In this document: one piece after another, positions 8,661 through 18,920 of the stretch | How the letters are laid out: each line of letters opens with the position of its first letter | How positions within the stretch are numbered: position 1 is the stretch's first letter | Source of the DNA: an uncultured SAR86 cluster bacterium | GTDB taxonomy: Bacteria > Pseudomonadota > Gammaproteobacteria > Magnimaribacterales > D2472 | Length of the DNA: 64,000 nt | Direction: 5' to 3' | Assembly (NCBI GenBank): GCA_902583575.1 | Contig: CACHWY010000001.1 | Location: forward strand, 86,001 to 150,000 | Notes under the pieces: generated by a model | Databases searched by the model: none | Told to the model about the DNA's origin: nothing | What the model saw: only the letters and a program-made list of their open reading frames with translations | Position numbers and translations under genes: made by a program

Positions 8661-11081
8661 GTGAAAGGATTCAAATTAATTATACTTACTTTTTTATTAA
8701 GTTTTAATTTATCAGCTTTTGATGAATTTTTAGTAAGTGACATTCGGATTATAGGTTTACAAAGAGTATCCACAGGAAGTATTTTTAATGTTATCCCAAT
8801 AAGTGTTGGCGATAGGATAGACCTTAGAAAATCTAATGATATTGTAAAATCCTTATTTGCAACAGAACAGTTTGATGATATTCAGATTGGTAAAGATGGA
8901 AATACCTTGATCATCACTGTTGAGGAAAGACCATCAATATCTGCTATAGATTTATCAGGTAATAAAGCTTTAAAAACGGAACAATTAATTGAGAGCTTGG
9001 ATGGTGTTGGAGTTAAAGAGGGGGAAGTATATAAAAGGTCAACCCTTGAGAAAGTTAAATCAGAATTAGTAAGATCATACGCTTCCAATGGAAGATATGG
9101 TGCTAGTGTAGATATCGAAGAAATAAATAAACCCAGAAATAGAATAGAGATTAATATCGAAGTTGATGAAGGCAAAAGCGCAAAGATAGCTAAAATAAAC
9201 ATAACTGGTAATGAGATTTTTACTACCGAAGAGATTCTTAATGGGTTTGAGTTATCGGAAGGATCATTTTTCTCATTCTTAAATAATGATAATCAATATT
9301 CACGTGAAAAATTAAAAGGAGATATTGAAACATTAGAATCTTACTATAGAGATAGGGGATACTTGAAATTTTCAATCGAATCTTCACAAATAAGCTTATC
9401 AAGAGATAAGAGATCTATCTTTATTACGTTTAATGTTATTGAAGGGAAAAAATATACTATAAATGAGGTTGATGTTATTGGAGAAATTCCTTTTGAGGAA
9501 GAGGCCTATATAGATATTACAAATGCCCTAAAAGGGACTACATATTCTCAAGCTACCATAACCAGTATTGAAGAATTTTTTACGAGTATATTGGGTAATA
9601 GAGGTTATGCATTTGCTGAAGTAACAGGTAATACTGAAGTTGAAGATGATTCAAGCGAGGTAAAGTTAGTATTTTCGGTTGAGCCTGGGAAGAAAACATA
9701 TACAAGAAAAATACTTTTTACTGGCAATAATATTACTCAAGATTATGTTCTTAGAAGAGAAATGAGACAGTTCGAAGGAGCTTGGAGTTCAGATAATAGT
9801 ATTGAAGCTGGAAAAGTAAGACTTGAGAGACTTGGATATTTTAAAGAAGTTAATGTTGAAACAATTCCTGTTCCAGGTACTGATGATCAGATCGATATTG
9901 TTTATAGCGTTGAAGAAGAAACGACAGGCAGCTTGGGCGGAAATATTGGGTATAGTGATTTTGGCTTAATGCTTGGATTTAATTTACAAGAACAAAATTT
10001 TCTTGGAACAGGCAATACTGTAGGTATTGGCATAAATAAAAATATTTATAGTGAAATGTATAATATTTCGTTCTTAGATCCTTTCGCAACTAAAGACGGA
10101 GTAAGCTTAGGTTATAACATCTATTCTAGAGAAACCGATTATGGAGAATTTAAAGTTGCAAATTATCTATCAAATTCTTATGGTTTTGGACTTCAATTCG
10201 GATACCCAATATCAGATGTTCAACGTTTAAATTTTGATATTACATATGATAATACTGATATTGATATAGGAACTCTTCCAGCCAGAGAGATATATGATTT
10301 TGTATCAGCTGAAGGCAATCTTTTCGAAACTTTATCAGCAGGAGTGTCTTGGCAAAGGGTAACCCTAAATAGAGGACTATTTCCTACAGATGGTTCTTCA
10401 ACAGCTTTAAGTTTAAGCGCGACAATACCTGGAAGTGATATAAATTATTATCGGTTAAATCTTAGACAAAGATTTTATCAACCCTTATCCTCTGAATTAG
10501 TATTTGGTTTCCAGGGTGAAATAGGTTATTTAGATGCATATGGCGATACAGAACAGACTCCTTTTTTCCAAAATTTTTATGCCGGTGGTCCAAGGTCTTT
10601 AAGGGGCTTTGAATCTAATACTCTGGGTCCTAGAAGTACAGATGCTCCGTGTTATGAATTTAATTATGAGGAAGGCACTTGTCCAAATTTAGTAGATACA
10701 GATGGTGATGGTGTTGCAGATGAGCCATATTACAATCCATATGCTAATAATACTTCTAGATATAGAGATGCTCCAATAGGGGGTAATATCAAGATTGAAG
10801 GAAGTATGCAGTTAATTTTTAAATTACCATTTATTGAAGATCAAAGGTCTATGAGATCGGCTTTCTTTTTCGATTTTGGTAATGTATTCTCTGATAACTG
10901 TAAAGATTATCAAATAAATTGCTATAAACCTTCTATAGAAGATTTACGTTATTCTTATGGAGTAGGCGTTACATGGATTACTGGTTTTGGCCCAATGAGT
11001 TTTGCAATATCACAACCAACTAATGCAGGTCCTCAAGAGAGGACAGAAGAATTCCAATTTACAGTAGGAAATGTTTTCTAG
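8661..11081 (+). CDS. bamA: Outer membrane protein assembly factor BamA
   Basis: Omp85-family insertase of outer membrane beta-barrels. Residues 1-19 form a signal peptide (cleavage after NLSA), then come five POTRA domains to about 420 and a C-terminal 16-strand barrel ending in F. The conserved loop 6 motif is SLRGF, with SNTLGP after it. Two cysteines follow (PCYEFNYEEGTC), as in the E. coli loop 6 disulfide. Loop 6 also carries DTDGDGVADE (10695-10724), a calcium-site-like motif. The start is GTG at 8661. skp follows. Confidence 0.97.
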   Translation: MKGFKLIILTFLLSFNLSAFDEFLVSDIRIIGLQRVSTGSIFNVIPISVGDRIDLRKSNDIVKSLFATEQFDDIQIGKDGNTLIITVEERPSISAIDLSGNKALKTEQLIESLDGVGVKEGEVYKRSTLEKVKSELVRSYASNGRYGASVDIEEINKPRNRIEINIEVDEGKSAKIAKINITGNEIFTTEEILNGFELSEGSFFSFLNNDNQYSREKLKGDIETLESYYRDRGYLKFSIESSQISLSRDKRSIFITFNVIEGKKYTINEVDVIGEIPFEEEAYIDITNALKGTTYSQATITSIEEFFTSILGNRGYAFAEVTGNTEVEDDSSEVKLVFSVEPGKKTYTRKILFTGNNITQDYVLRREMRQFEGAWSSDNSIEAGKVRLERLGYFKEVNVETIPVPGTDDQIDIVYSVEEETTGSLGGNIGYSDFGLMLGFNLQEQNFLGTGNTVGIGINKNIYSEMYNISFLDPFATKDGVSLGYNIYSRETDYGEFKVANYLSNSYGFGLQFGYPISDVQRLNFDITYDNTDIDIGTLPAREIYDFVSAEGNLFETLSAGVSWQRVTLNRGLFPTDGSSTALSLSATIPGSDINYYRLNLRQRFYQPLSSELVFGFQGEIGYLDAYGDTEQTPFFQNFYAGGPRSLRGFESNTLGPRSTDAPCYEFNYEEGTCPNLVDTDGDGVADEPYYNPYANNTSRYRDAPIGGNIKIEGSMQLIFKLPFIEDQRSMRSAFFFDFGNVFSDNCKDYQINCYKPSIEDLRYSYGVGVTWITGFGPMSFAISQPTNAGPQERTEEFQFTVGNVF

Positions 11082-11117
11082 TTAATATAAAATGGTCAGA
11101 TCCAATAAGGGGTAAGT

Positions 11118-11654
11118 ATGAAACATATAATAAAACTTCATTTATTAACAATTTTATTTGTAGCTATTCCTGTTCTTGCAGTTGATGGCCTAGCGGTTAT
11201 TGACATGAGAACAGCTGTATTGTCTACTCAAGCTGCCGCTGATGCTTTTAAAGCTTTAGAGGAAGACGCTGATTATTCCTCTAATTTAGAAGAAGCTCAG
11301 TCATTACAAGCCGAAAGACAGGCTATAGCAGAAAAATTACAAAAAGAACTTGAGACCTTATCGCAACCTGAAATTACTCAAATGCAAAAAGATATTCAAG
11401 AAAAAGGTAAAGATCTTGAGTTTCTTGCAGGTAAAATTCAACAAGCTCAAGAAGAGACTGCACAAAAGGTTTTTGCAGATACTGGTCCAGTAATGCAAAA
11501 AATTATTGGTGAATTAATTACTGCTAAGCAAATTAAAGTATTATTGGCTAAAAATGAAACTATGTTATTTAGTGATCCTGCTCTAGATCTTACTGATGAT
11601 GTTACATCAATGTTAGATGTTGCTGCTGTTGAGGGCGATTCAAAGTCTGAGTAG
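11118..11654 (+). CDS. skp: Periplasmic chaperone Skp/OmpH
   Basis: Holdase that carries unfolded outer membrane proteins across the periplasm to BamA. A signal peptide occupies residues 1-21 (IPVLA before VDG). The mature protein begins with the family strand LAVIDMRTAVLST and continues as long helices (residues about 45-140) forming the coiled tentacles. Length 178. The tail after residue 150 is acidic and ends close to the lpxD start. Preceded by an AAGGGG ribosome-binding site. Confidence 0.9.
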   Translation: MKHIIKLHLLTILFVAIPVLAVDGLAVIDMRTAVLSTQAAADAFKALEEDADYSSNLEEAQSLQAERQAIAEKLQKELETLSQPEITQMQKDIQEKGKDLEFLAGKIQQAQEETAQKVFADTGPVMQKIIGELITAKQIKVLLAKNETMLFSDPALDLTDDVTSMLDVAAVEGDSKSE

Positions 11655-12589
11655 TGTCTAATCAGAAGAGCTTTAAATTAGAAGAATTAGCAAAATTAAC
11701 TGATTCATTTGTTATCGGAGATCCTGAATGTGTGGTAGATAATTTATCTACTATCTTAAGCGCTTCAGAATCTTCAATAACTTTTCTAACCAATTCTAAA
11801 TATAGCGGTAGTCTAAAAAATTCTAAAGCTTGTGCTGTTCTAGTTGATGAGAACTATAAAGAAGATAAGAATTTCAACTATTTAAAATCTAAAGATCCGT
11901 ATTTAGCTTACGCTACTTTAAGCAAGTTATTTAAAGAAGAGTCAAATAATACATTTCCATTTGTTGATAAAAGTGCAGTTATTTCAGAGAATTCTGTAAT
12001 AAGTAAACATGTTTATATTGGTCCGCATGTTTACATAGGCCCAAATTGTGTTATTGAAGATAATGTAACTATCAATGCTAATTGTTCCATAGTTCAAAAC
12101 GTCAGTATATCTTCAAATACAACAATCCAATACGGTTCTGTTCTTGGTTCAGATGGTTTTGGTTTTGCTCCATCGAAAAATGGATACGTAAAGATAGAAC
12201 AGCTTGGCGGGTTAAAGATAGGAAAAAATGTTGAGATTGGAGCAAATTGTTCTATTGATAGAGGGGCATTAGATGATACTGAGATTCATGATGGAGTAAT
12301 TTTAGATAATTTAATTCATATTGCTCACAATGTAGTTTTAGGCAAGAACTCTGCAATCGCGGCCTCATGCGCTATTGCCGGATCAACAAAGATTGGAAAG
12401 AATTTTCAAATGGGTGGTTTGTCCGGCGTTCTTGGTCATTTAGAAATATGTGATGATGTTAGTGTTGGGGCGCATACCTTAATAACAAAGAATATAAGTA
12501 AGCCTGGAAACTACATAGGAATAATGCCAGCCCAAGACCATAAAGATTGGGCTAAAACCGCCACTTTAATTAAAAAATTAGATAAATAA
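11654..12589 (+). CDS. lpxD: UDP-3-O-acyl-glucosamine N-acyltransferase
   Basis: Third step of lipid A synthesis; adds a hydroxyacyl chain from ACP to UDP-3-O-acyl-GlcN. The N-terminal uridine-binding domain is followed by left-handed beta-helix hexapeptide repeats from about residue 105. The active-site His sits in LIHIAHNVVLG. Length is 311 against 341 in E. coli, with the C-terminal helical part shorter. The start is GTG at 11654, overlapping the skp stop by one base and lacking a clear Shine-Dalgarno, so translation is probably coupled. Confidence 0.96.
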   Translation: MSNQKSFKLEELAKLTDSFVIGDPECVVDNLSTILSASESSITFLTNSKYSGSLKNSKACAVLVDENYKEDKNFNYLKSKDPYLAYATLSKLFKEESNNTFPFVDKSAVISENSVISKHVYIGPHVYIGPNCVIEDNVTINANCSIVQNVSISSNTTIQYGSVLGSDGFGFAPSKNGYVKIEQLGGLKIGKNVEIGANCSIDRGALDDTEIHDGVILDNLIHIAHNVVLGKNSAIAASCAIAGSTKIGKNFQMGGLSGVLGHLEICDDVSVGAHTLITKNISKPGNYIGIMPAQDHKDWAKTATLIKKLDK

Positions 12590-12590
12590 G

Positions 12591-13034
12591 ATGCAAATTA
12601 AGAAAGAAGATATTAAAAAATATCTACCTCATAGAGAGCCATTCTTGTTTATCGATGAAGTAGTTAGCATTAAAGATGATAATCAAATACATTGTAAGAA
12701 ACTTATTATAGAAGAAGAGTATTTTCTTCAAGGTCATTTTCCAAATAACCCTATATTTCCAGGAGTAATAATTATAGAAGCGCTTGGACAAGCATCAGGA
12801 ATATTAGGATTCTCACTTATGAATAAAACTCCTGAAGAGGGTTCAATATATGTTTTAGCAGGAGTTGATAAAGTAAGGTTTAGAAAAAGAGTTAGACCGG
12901 GTGATAATATTGATCTTTATAGTAAAGTAGTAAGTGAAAAAAGAGGTATTTGGAAATTTGATTGTAAAGCAGAACTAAATAGTGAATTAATTTGTTCTGC
13001 AACAATACTATGCGCAGATAGGAAGACAACATGA
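12591..13034 (+). CDS. fabZ: 3-hydroxyacyl-ACP dehydratase FabZ
   Basis: Hot-dog fold dehydratase of fatty acid elongation. The N-terminal YLPHREPFLFIDEV is typical, and the catalytic His and Glu are in GHFPNNPIFPGV and IIEALGQASG. The length of 147 residues is normal. It lies between lpxD and lpxA, where it balances hydroxyacyl-ACP use between phospholipid and lipid A. Confidence 0.97.
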   Translation: MQIKKEDIKKYLPHREPFLFIDEVVSIKDDNQIHCKKLIIEEEYFLQGHFPNNPIFPGVIIIEALGQASGILGFSLMNKTPEEGSIYVLAGVDKVRFRKRVRPGDNIDLYSKVVSEKRGIWKFDCKAELNSELICSATILCADRKTT

Positions 13035-13810
13035 ACATTCATTCTTCATCAATTATCCACCCTTCATCAAAAATTGATAAGTCAGTAGAAATTGGACCTT
13101 TTTGTATAATAGGTGAGGATGTTGAAATTAAAAAAGGTTCTAAGCTTTTAAGTCATGTTGTACTAAAAGGACCAACGACAATTGGTGAAAATAATACTAT
13201 TTATCAATTTGCAACAGTAGGCGATGACACACCAGATAAAAAATATAAAGGTGAAAAAACAAAATTAATTGTAGGAGATAACAATATATTTAGAGAGGGC
13301 GTTACTATTCATAGAGGAACAATACAAGATCAGGGAATAACACAGATAGGCTCTAATAATTTATTTATGGCATATTCTCATGTCGCTCATGATTGTACTG
13401 TTGGTGATAATAATGTTTTTGCCAATCTTGCTGGAATTGCTGGACATGTTTCTATTGGTAACAATGTTAATGTAGGAGCCATAACCACAGTTCATCAATT
13501 TTGTAAGATGGGCGATTTTTCTTTTGCAGGCATGAATACATCAATAACTATGGATATTCCTGCATTTGTTAAAGTGGCTTCTGATCCTGCTAGAGTAATT
13601 GGTTTAAATTCAGTTGGGATGAAAAGAAATAATATCAATGAAGAATCAATTAGTTTAATGAAAAAGGCATATAAACTACTTTATAGGAAAAACTTGAAGA
13701 TTGATGAAGCTATTAAAAAAATTAAAGAATTACATAGTGAGTCAAATGATTCATATCTAGAAACTTTTATCTCCTCTATTGAAGTATCTGAAAGAGGAAT
13801 CCTAAGATAA
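13031..13810 (+). CDS. lpxA: UDP-N-acetylglucosamine acyltransferase
   Basis: First step of lipid A synthesis. The protein is a left-handed beta-helix of hexapeptide repeats for about 190 residues, with a helical C-terminal domain. The catalytic His is in SHVAHDCTVGDNN, and GVTIHRGT and VGAITTVHQFC match the family. The 259-residue length is normal. It overlaps fabZ by four bases and is directly followed by lpxB. Confidence 0.97.
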   Translation: MNIHSSSIIHPSSKIDKSVEIGPFCIIGEDVEIKKGSKLLSHVVLKGPTTIGENNTIYQFATVGDDTPDKKYKGEKTKLIVGDNNIFREGVTIHRGTIQDQGITQIGSNNLFMAYSHVAHDCTVGDNNVFANLAGIAGHVSIGNNVNVGAITTVHQFCKMGDFSFAGMNTSITMDIPAFVKVASDPARVIGLNSVGMKRNNINEESISLMKKAYKLLYRKNLKIDEAIKKIKELHSESNDSYLETFISSIEVSERGILR

Positions 13811-14932
13811 GTGACCCAAAACAAGTCTTTAAATATAGGAGTTGTTTGTGGCGAACATTCTGGTGATGCGCTAGGCGCTGGGATAATCCAAGAAATTAAA
13901 AAATATTCAAATGTCAACTTATTTGGTGTTGGTGGGCCCAAGCTTGAAGAGTTGGGAGTCAAATCAAAGTTTGATTTTTCTGAATTGCAAATTATGGGAC
14001 TAATAGACCCACTACTTAATTTAAGAAAATTAAGAAAATTAAGAAATGAGCTTATAAAATTTTTTATAGATAAAGAAATAGATCTTTTTATAGGCATTGA
14101 TTCACCAGATTTCAATATGGGCATTCATAAAGCCCTTAAGAAAAAATATAATAATAAAAATATACAGGTTGTAAGTCCATCCGTTTGGGTATGGCGCCAA
14201 AACAGAATTAAATCTATACAGGCTTTTATAGACTTAACGGTATGTTTATTTGATTTTGAGGATATTTATTATAAAAAAGTTAATCATAATAGTATCCATC
14301 TAGGACATCCTTTTTCAAATGTTGAGAAGCTTGAAAAAAAAGAAGTATTTCATAAATACAATTTAGATCACAATAATAAATTTATTTCTATATTACCAGG
14401 TAGCAGAGAATCTGAGATTAAATACATGTTGCCAATGTATTTAGATTTTATAAAAAACCATAGCAATCACAATCATGAATATGTTTACTTAATCCCAGCC
14501 GTTGATAACAATCTGATAGAGAGTATAAATAATTTAATACCTAATTCAGACCTTCCAATTTTAATAAAAGAAAATGCTATACAAGATTTTCTATCAATTT
14601 CAGAATTTTCAATTGCTACGTCAGGGACTGCTACGCTAGAATCTGCTATTCTGGGATGTCCGCCAATTATCTGCTATAAAACAAATTTTCTTAATTTTTC
14701 AATTATTTCAAGAATGATGAAGATTAAAAATATTGGACTCCCAAATATTTTACTTAAAAAAGACTACTATCCCGAACTTGTTCAGGGCAATTGCACCCTA
14801 TCGAATATTAAACAAGCTTTAAAAGATATGCCAAAATTAGTTGAAGAAAGTACTGAGAATGCTGAATTATTAAAAAGTATCCTAAGAGGAGAGGGTTTCT
14901 CTAATACGGCAGAGAAGATTATCTCACTTTGA
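13811..14932 (+). CDS. lpxB: Lipid-A-disaccharide synthase
   Basis: Glycosyltransferase family 19 enzyme joining UDP-diacyl-GlcN and lipid X. It opens with VVCGEHSGDALGAGII and has FGVGGPKL, PSVWVWRQNRI, ILPGSRESEI and the C-terminal TSGTATLESA. Length 373. The start codon is GTG, immediately after the lpxA stop; the stop overlaps the TTG of rnhB. Confidence 0.97.
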   Translation: MTQNKSLNIGVVCGEHSGDALGAGIIQEIKKYSNVNLFGVGGPKLEELGVKSKFDFSELQIMGLIDPLLNLRKLRKLRNELIKFFIDKEIDLFIGIDSPDFNMGIHKALKKKYNNKNIQVVSPSVWVWRQNRIKSIQAFIDLTVCLFDFEDIYYKKVNHNSIHLGHPFSNVEKLEKKEVFHKYNLDHNNKFISILPGSRESEIKYMLPMYLDFIKNHSNHNHEYVYLIPAVDNNLIESINNLIPNSDLPILIKENAIQDFLSISEFSIATSGTATLESAILGCPPIICYKTNFLNFSIISRMMKIKNIGLPNILLKKDYYPELVQGNCTLSNIKQALKDMPKLVEESTENAELLKSILRGEGFSNTAEKIISL

Positions 14933-15483
14933 AAGTAAATCTAGTTGCCGGAACTGATGAAGTAGGAAGAGGTGCTCTTGCAGGCCCTGTTATAGCTGCC
15001 TCTGTTATTTTAAAAAAAGAAATTCCAGGACTAAAAGATTCAAAAAAGCTTACAGAAAAAAAAAGAAATGAATTATCAGAACTAATTTTAGAGAATTCAT
15101 ATTTTGGTTTTGGATCTGTATCAAATACAGAAATCGATGAAATTAATATTTTAAAAGCCTCTTTATTGGCAATGAAAAGAGCTATACTAAACCTACCAAT
15201 AAAACCTGCTATGGTTTTAGTCGATGGTATATATAAACCAGATTTGAATATTCCAATGAAGACTATTATTGGCGGGGACTCAACTGAGGCAGAAATTAGT
15301 GCAGCGTCAATAATAGCCAAAGTTTATAGGGATAATTTGATGACTAGTTATGATAAAAAATATCCAGTTTACTGTTTTAAACAAAATAAAGGCTATGGAA
15401 CTCAAAAACATTTAGAGTCATTAAAAAAAGTTGGTTTATCTAAAATCCATAGAAGAACATTCAAGGGGGTATTGGATAAATGA
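14929..15483 (+). CDS. rnhB: Ribonuclease HII
   Basis: Removes ribonucleotides from DNA-RNA hybrids. The catalytic signature GTDEVGRGALAGPV is at residues 8-21, later acidic residues are in LVDGIYKPD, and the C-terminal HRRTF is typical. Length 184. The start is TTG at 14929, overlapping the lpxB stop; no ATG precedes the catalytic motif. It overlaps dnaE by four bases (ATGA). The lpxB-rnhB-dnaE order is conserved in gammaproteobacteria. Confidence 0.96.
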   Translation: MKVNLVAGTDEVGRGALAGPVIAASVILKKEIPGLKDSKKLTEKKRNELSELILENSYFGFGSVSNTEIDEINILKASLLAMKRAILNLPIKPAMVLVDGIYKPDLNIPMKTIIGGDSTEAEISAASIIAKVYRDNLMTSYDKKYPVYCFKQNKGYGTQKHLESLKKVGLSKIHRRTFKGVLDK

Positions 15484-18400
15484 ACCAATTATTTTCTCAT
15501 TTAAGAGTTTCTTCAGAATATAGTATCTCTCAAGGGCTATTAACTATAGATCAAATAGTTGAAAATGCTGAAAAATATTCCGTCCCTTCGATAGCTTTAA
15601 CTGATCAATCTAATATGTTTGGATTAGTAAAATTTTTTAATAAATGTGAAGCAGCAGGTATAAAACCGATATCGGGTGCTTCAATTAGGGTAATTTTTGA
15701 AAACTATGAAAACGCATATGAGTTACTTTGTTTGGCTAAGACTAATGCAGGACATAAAAATTTGATGAAAGTTATCTCGAATGCCCATAATAATACCTCT
15801 TTCAAAACCCCTATAATAAAGTTCAATGATTTAATTGAATTAAAAAATGATATTTTTGTCATTTCTGGTGGCAAAGGAAGCCATATTTTTGAGTATCTAA
15901 AAAGAGATAATTTTAAAGAGGCTGATGCCATAATTGAAGAACTAAGGAAGAATTTTAATGATGACTTTGCCTTAGAAGCTCAAAGAACCAATAGAATCGA
16001 TGAGGTAGATTATTTTAACAAGGCGCTACCCATATCAATTGAGAAAGGGATTCCAGTTATTGCAACAAATGACGTTTTATTTTCTAATAAAGATGATTTT
16101 GATACTCATGAGACCAAAGTTTGCATAAATACTGGTAGAACACTTAATGACCCAAATAGGGAAAAATTATTCTCAGAACAACAATATTTCAAATCACCTG
16201 AGGAAATGGCTAATTTATTTCATGATTGTATTTCATTGGTTGACAATGCTAATGAAATATCAAAAAAATGTAATGTTTCTTTAAAGACAAAAGGCTATTT
16301 TTTACCAGAATATCCTGTACCTAAAGAGCATGACTTTGATTCATATTTAATCAAGCTTTCAAATGATAGATTACAAAAATATATTATAAATTTTGATAAA
16401 GACAAACAAAAGAATTATCTAGCAAGACTAAATTATGAATTAGATCAAATTAAAAGCATGGGTTTTTCCAGTTATTTTTTAATAGTTTATGATTTTATTG
16501 AATGGTCTAAGAATAATGATGTTCCAGTTGGTCCCGGAAGGGGGTCAGGTGCTGGTTCTCTGGTTGCATTTTCATTAGGTATTACAACCTTGGACCCAAT
16601 AGACCATGGGCTTTTATTTGAAAGATTCTTAAACCCTGAAAGATTATCTATGCCAGATTTTGATATTGATTTCTGCATGGAAAAAAGAGATTTAGTAATT
16701 GATTATGTAAGTAAGAAATATGGGAGTGATGCTGTTTCACAAATTGCTACCTTTGGAACTATGGCAGCTAGGGCCGTAGTAAGAGATGTAGCTAGAGCTC
16801 TTGGCAAGCCATATGCTCTTGGTGATAGAATTTCAAGAATGATTCCATTTGCTCCTGGAATGACATTAGATAAAGCAAAAGAAGATCAGCCTATTTTTGC
16901 ACAAAGTATCAAAAGCGACGAAGAGGTTAGAGAAATTGTAAATTTATCTTATAAGCTCGAGGGTATTGCAAGAAATGTAGGTAAACATGCCGGAGGCGTA
17001 GTAATTGCACCGGGAAGTATTTCTGATTTTTGCCCAGTTTATGTTGACCATCAATCCGAATCAATAATGACTCAATATGATAAAGATGATGTTGAAAAAA
17101 TTGGATTAGTTAAATTTGATTTTCTTGGATTAAGAACTCTAACCGTAATCGATAGAGCTATTAAATCTATTAATGAAGGTAAAAAAGATTCTAATAAATT
17201 TGATATAAATTCAATATCTTTGGATGATGAAAAAGTATTTAAATTATTATCATCTGGTAAAACAATGGCTATTTTCCAGCTTGAATCATCGGGCATGAGA
17301 GATTTAATTAAAAGACTAAAGCCTACAAAGTTTGAAGAAATAACTGCATTGTTAGCTTTGTACCGACCTGGGCCATTAAACTCAGGGATGGATAAAGAAT
17401 TTGTTAATCGAAAACATGGGGACAGTCCAGTTACTTATCCTCACAAGCTTCTTGAACCAGTACTAGAGGAAACTTATGGAGTAATTGTTTACCAAGAGCA
17501 AGTTATGGAAGCGGCAAGAGTTTTGGCTGGATTTTCATTAGGTCAGGCAGACATCTTAAGAAGGGCGATGGGTAAAAAGAAAAAAGAAGAGATGGAAGAA
17601 CAAAGAGAGATTTTTGTTAAAGGTTGCAAACAAAACAATATAGAATCTAAAAAAGCTGAACATATTTTTGACTTAATTAATCAATTTGCTGAATATGGAT
17701 TCAATAAATCTCATTCAGCTGCTTATGCTTTAATTTCATATCAAACTGCATTTCTAAAAACATATTATCCTGAGCATTTTATGGCCGCTGCTTTATCATC
17801 AGAGCTTGGAAATACAGACAAAATATATGCACTTATAAATGAATGTTCTCGAATGAAGATAAAAGTTTTAAAGCCCAATATTAGAAAAAGTAATAAGCGA
17901 TTTAAGGTAAATGAAGAAATGGATATTGAATATGGATTAGGCGCAATAAAAGGTGTTGCAGATACTTTTATAAAACATGTTTGCTCAAAAAGAGATAATC
18001 TTAATTTTAAAGATCTTTGGGATTTTTCAAAAAAAATTGATATCAAGTTAGGAGGTAAGAAATCTTTAGAAGCATTATCACAATCTGGTGCATTTGATAT
18101 TCTTGCTCCTTCAAGAAGCATAGCAATAGCAAGTGTTAATGACATGTTAAGAGACGGTTCTAGTGATAGATTAAATTCAAATTTAAAAAGTGGAGATTTA
18201 TTTTCATCACTCCAAGAAGATTTTGATCCATATGAAAAATATAAAAATATTCCAAAATTGACTCTTAGTGAAAAATTAGAATTGGAAAAAAAATCTCTTG
18301 GTTATTATCTTTCTGGCCATCCCGTATTGGCATTAGATAACAAAATAAGAAGAATTAAATCGAAGAAGATAAATGAATTAAATAATGATATTAAGAAAGC

Positions 18401-18920
18401 TTCATTAGTAGCCCTAATTAATAACGTAAGACAAATTAAAGATAGAAAAGGCATGCCGCTTACATTTATAAATTTTGACGATGGCACTGGCACAATGGAT
18501 GGGATAATACCTAGTGAGATATTAGAAAATTGTCATAACATTTTAAAAGAAGGTCAAATATTAGTTTTAAAAGGAATTGTTGAAGTTGATGATTATAGAA
18601 CTAATGATTTAGGAAGCTTAATGTATAGGATGAGAGTAAAAGAGATCCATACTATTGATTCAGAATTAATTAAAAAAACAGATGGAGTTTTAATTGATAT
18701 TGAAAAGTCTGATGCTGCTTCATTAGAAGATTTTTCTGAAAGACTTAACTCTATTGATAAAGATTTATGGAAAGAAGGTTCTTGTAAGCTAAATGTTAAA
18801 GTAATAAACAACGAATCTGAGGCCATAATAGATCTTGGGGACGATTTTAAATTTTCTCCAACCTTAGAAAATTTATTTTTTTTAGAAGATATATTCGGCA
18901 AGAATATTATTGAGATATAA
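15480..18920 (+). CDS. dnaE: DNA polymerase III alpha subunit
   Basis: Replicative polymerase, type DnaE1, 1146 residues (E. coli 1160). It has an N-terminal PHP domain (FSHLRVSSEYSISQGLL), the palm with GPGRGSGAGSLVAF and the catalytic aspartates in MPDFDIDFCMEKRD (near 16650-16690), the fingers with ALYRPGPL and GFNKSHSAAYA, a helix-hairpin-helix region and a C-terminal OB fold. The PHP metal motif is degenerate: Arg and Ser replace the two histidines of HxH, so proofreading there is unlikely. The E. coli-type accA neighbour is absent; tilS follows directly. Confidence 0.97.
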   Translation: MNQLFSHLRVSSEYSISQGLLTIDQIVENAEKYSVPSIALTDQSNMFGLVKFFNKCEAAGIKPISGASIRVIFENYENAYELLCLAKTNAGHKNLMKVISNAHNNTSFKTPIIKFNDLIELKNDIFVISGGKGSHIFEYLKRDNFKEADAIIEELRKNFNDDFALEAQRTNRIDEVDYFNKALPISIEKGIPVIATNDVLFSNKDDFDTHETKVCINTGRTLNDPNREKLFSEQQYFKSPEEMANLFHDCISLVDNANEISKKCNVSLKTKGYFLPEYPVPKEHDFDSYLIKLSNDRLQKYIINFDKDKQKNYLARLNYELDQIKSMGFSSYFLIVYDFIEWSKNNDVPVGPGRGSGAGSLVAFSLGITTLDPIDHGLLFERFLNPERLSMPDFDIDFCMEKRDLVIDYVSKKYGSDAVSQIATFGTMAARAVVRDVARALGKPYALGDRISRMIPFAPGMTLDKAKEDQPIFAQSIKSDEEVREIVNLSYKLEGIARNVGKHAGGVVIAPGSISDFCPVYVDHQSESIMTQYDKDDVEKIGLVKFDFLGLRTLTVIDRAIKSINEGKKDSNKFDINSISLDDEKVFKLLSSGKTMAIFQLESSGMRDLIKRLKPTKFEEITALLALYRPGPLNSGMDKEFVNRKHGDSPVTYPHKLLEPVLEETYGVIVYQEQVMEAARVLAGFSLGQADILRRAMGKKKKEEMEEQREIFVKGCKQNNIESKKAEHIFDLINQFAEYGFNKSHSAAYALISYQTAFLKTYYPEHFMAAALSSELGNTDKIYALINECSRMKIKVLKPNIRKSNKRFKVNEEMDIEYGLGAIKGVADTFIKHVCSKRDNLNFKDLWDFSKKIDIKLGGKKSLEALSQSGAFDILAPSRSIAIASVNDMLRDGSSDRLNSNLKSGDLFSSLQEDFDPYEKYKNIPKLTLSEKLELEKKSLGYYLSGHPVLALDNKIRRIKSKKINELNNDIKKASLVALINNVRQIKDRKGMPLTFINFDDGTGTMDGIIPSEILENCHNILKEGQILVLKGIVEVDDYRTNDLGSLMYRMRVKEIHTIDSELIKKTDGVLIDIEKSDAASLEDFSERLNSIDKDLWKEGSCKLNVKVINNESEAIIDLGDDFKFSPTLENLFFLEDIFGKNIIEI

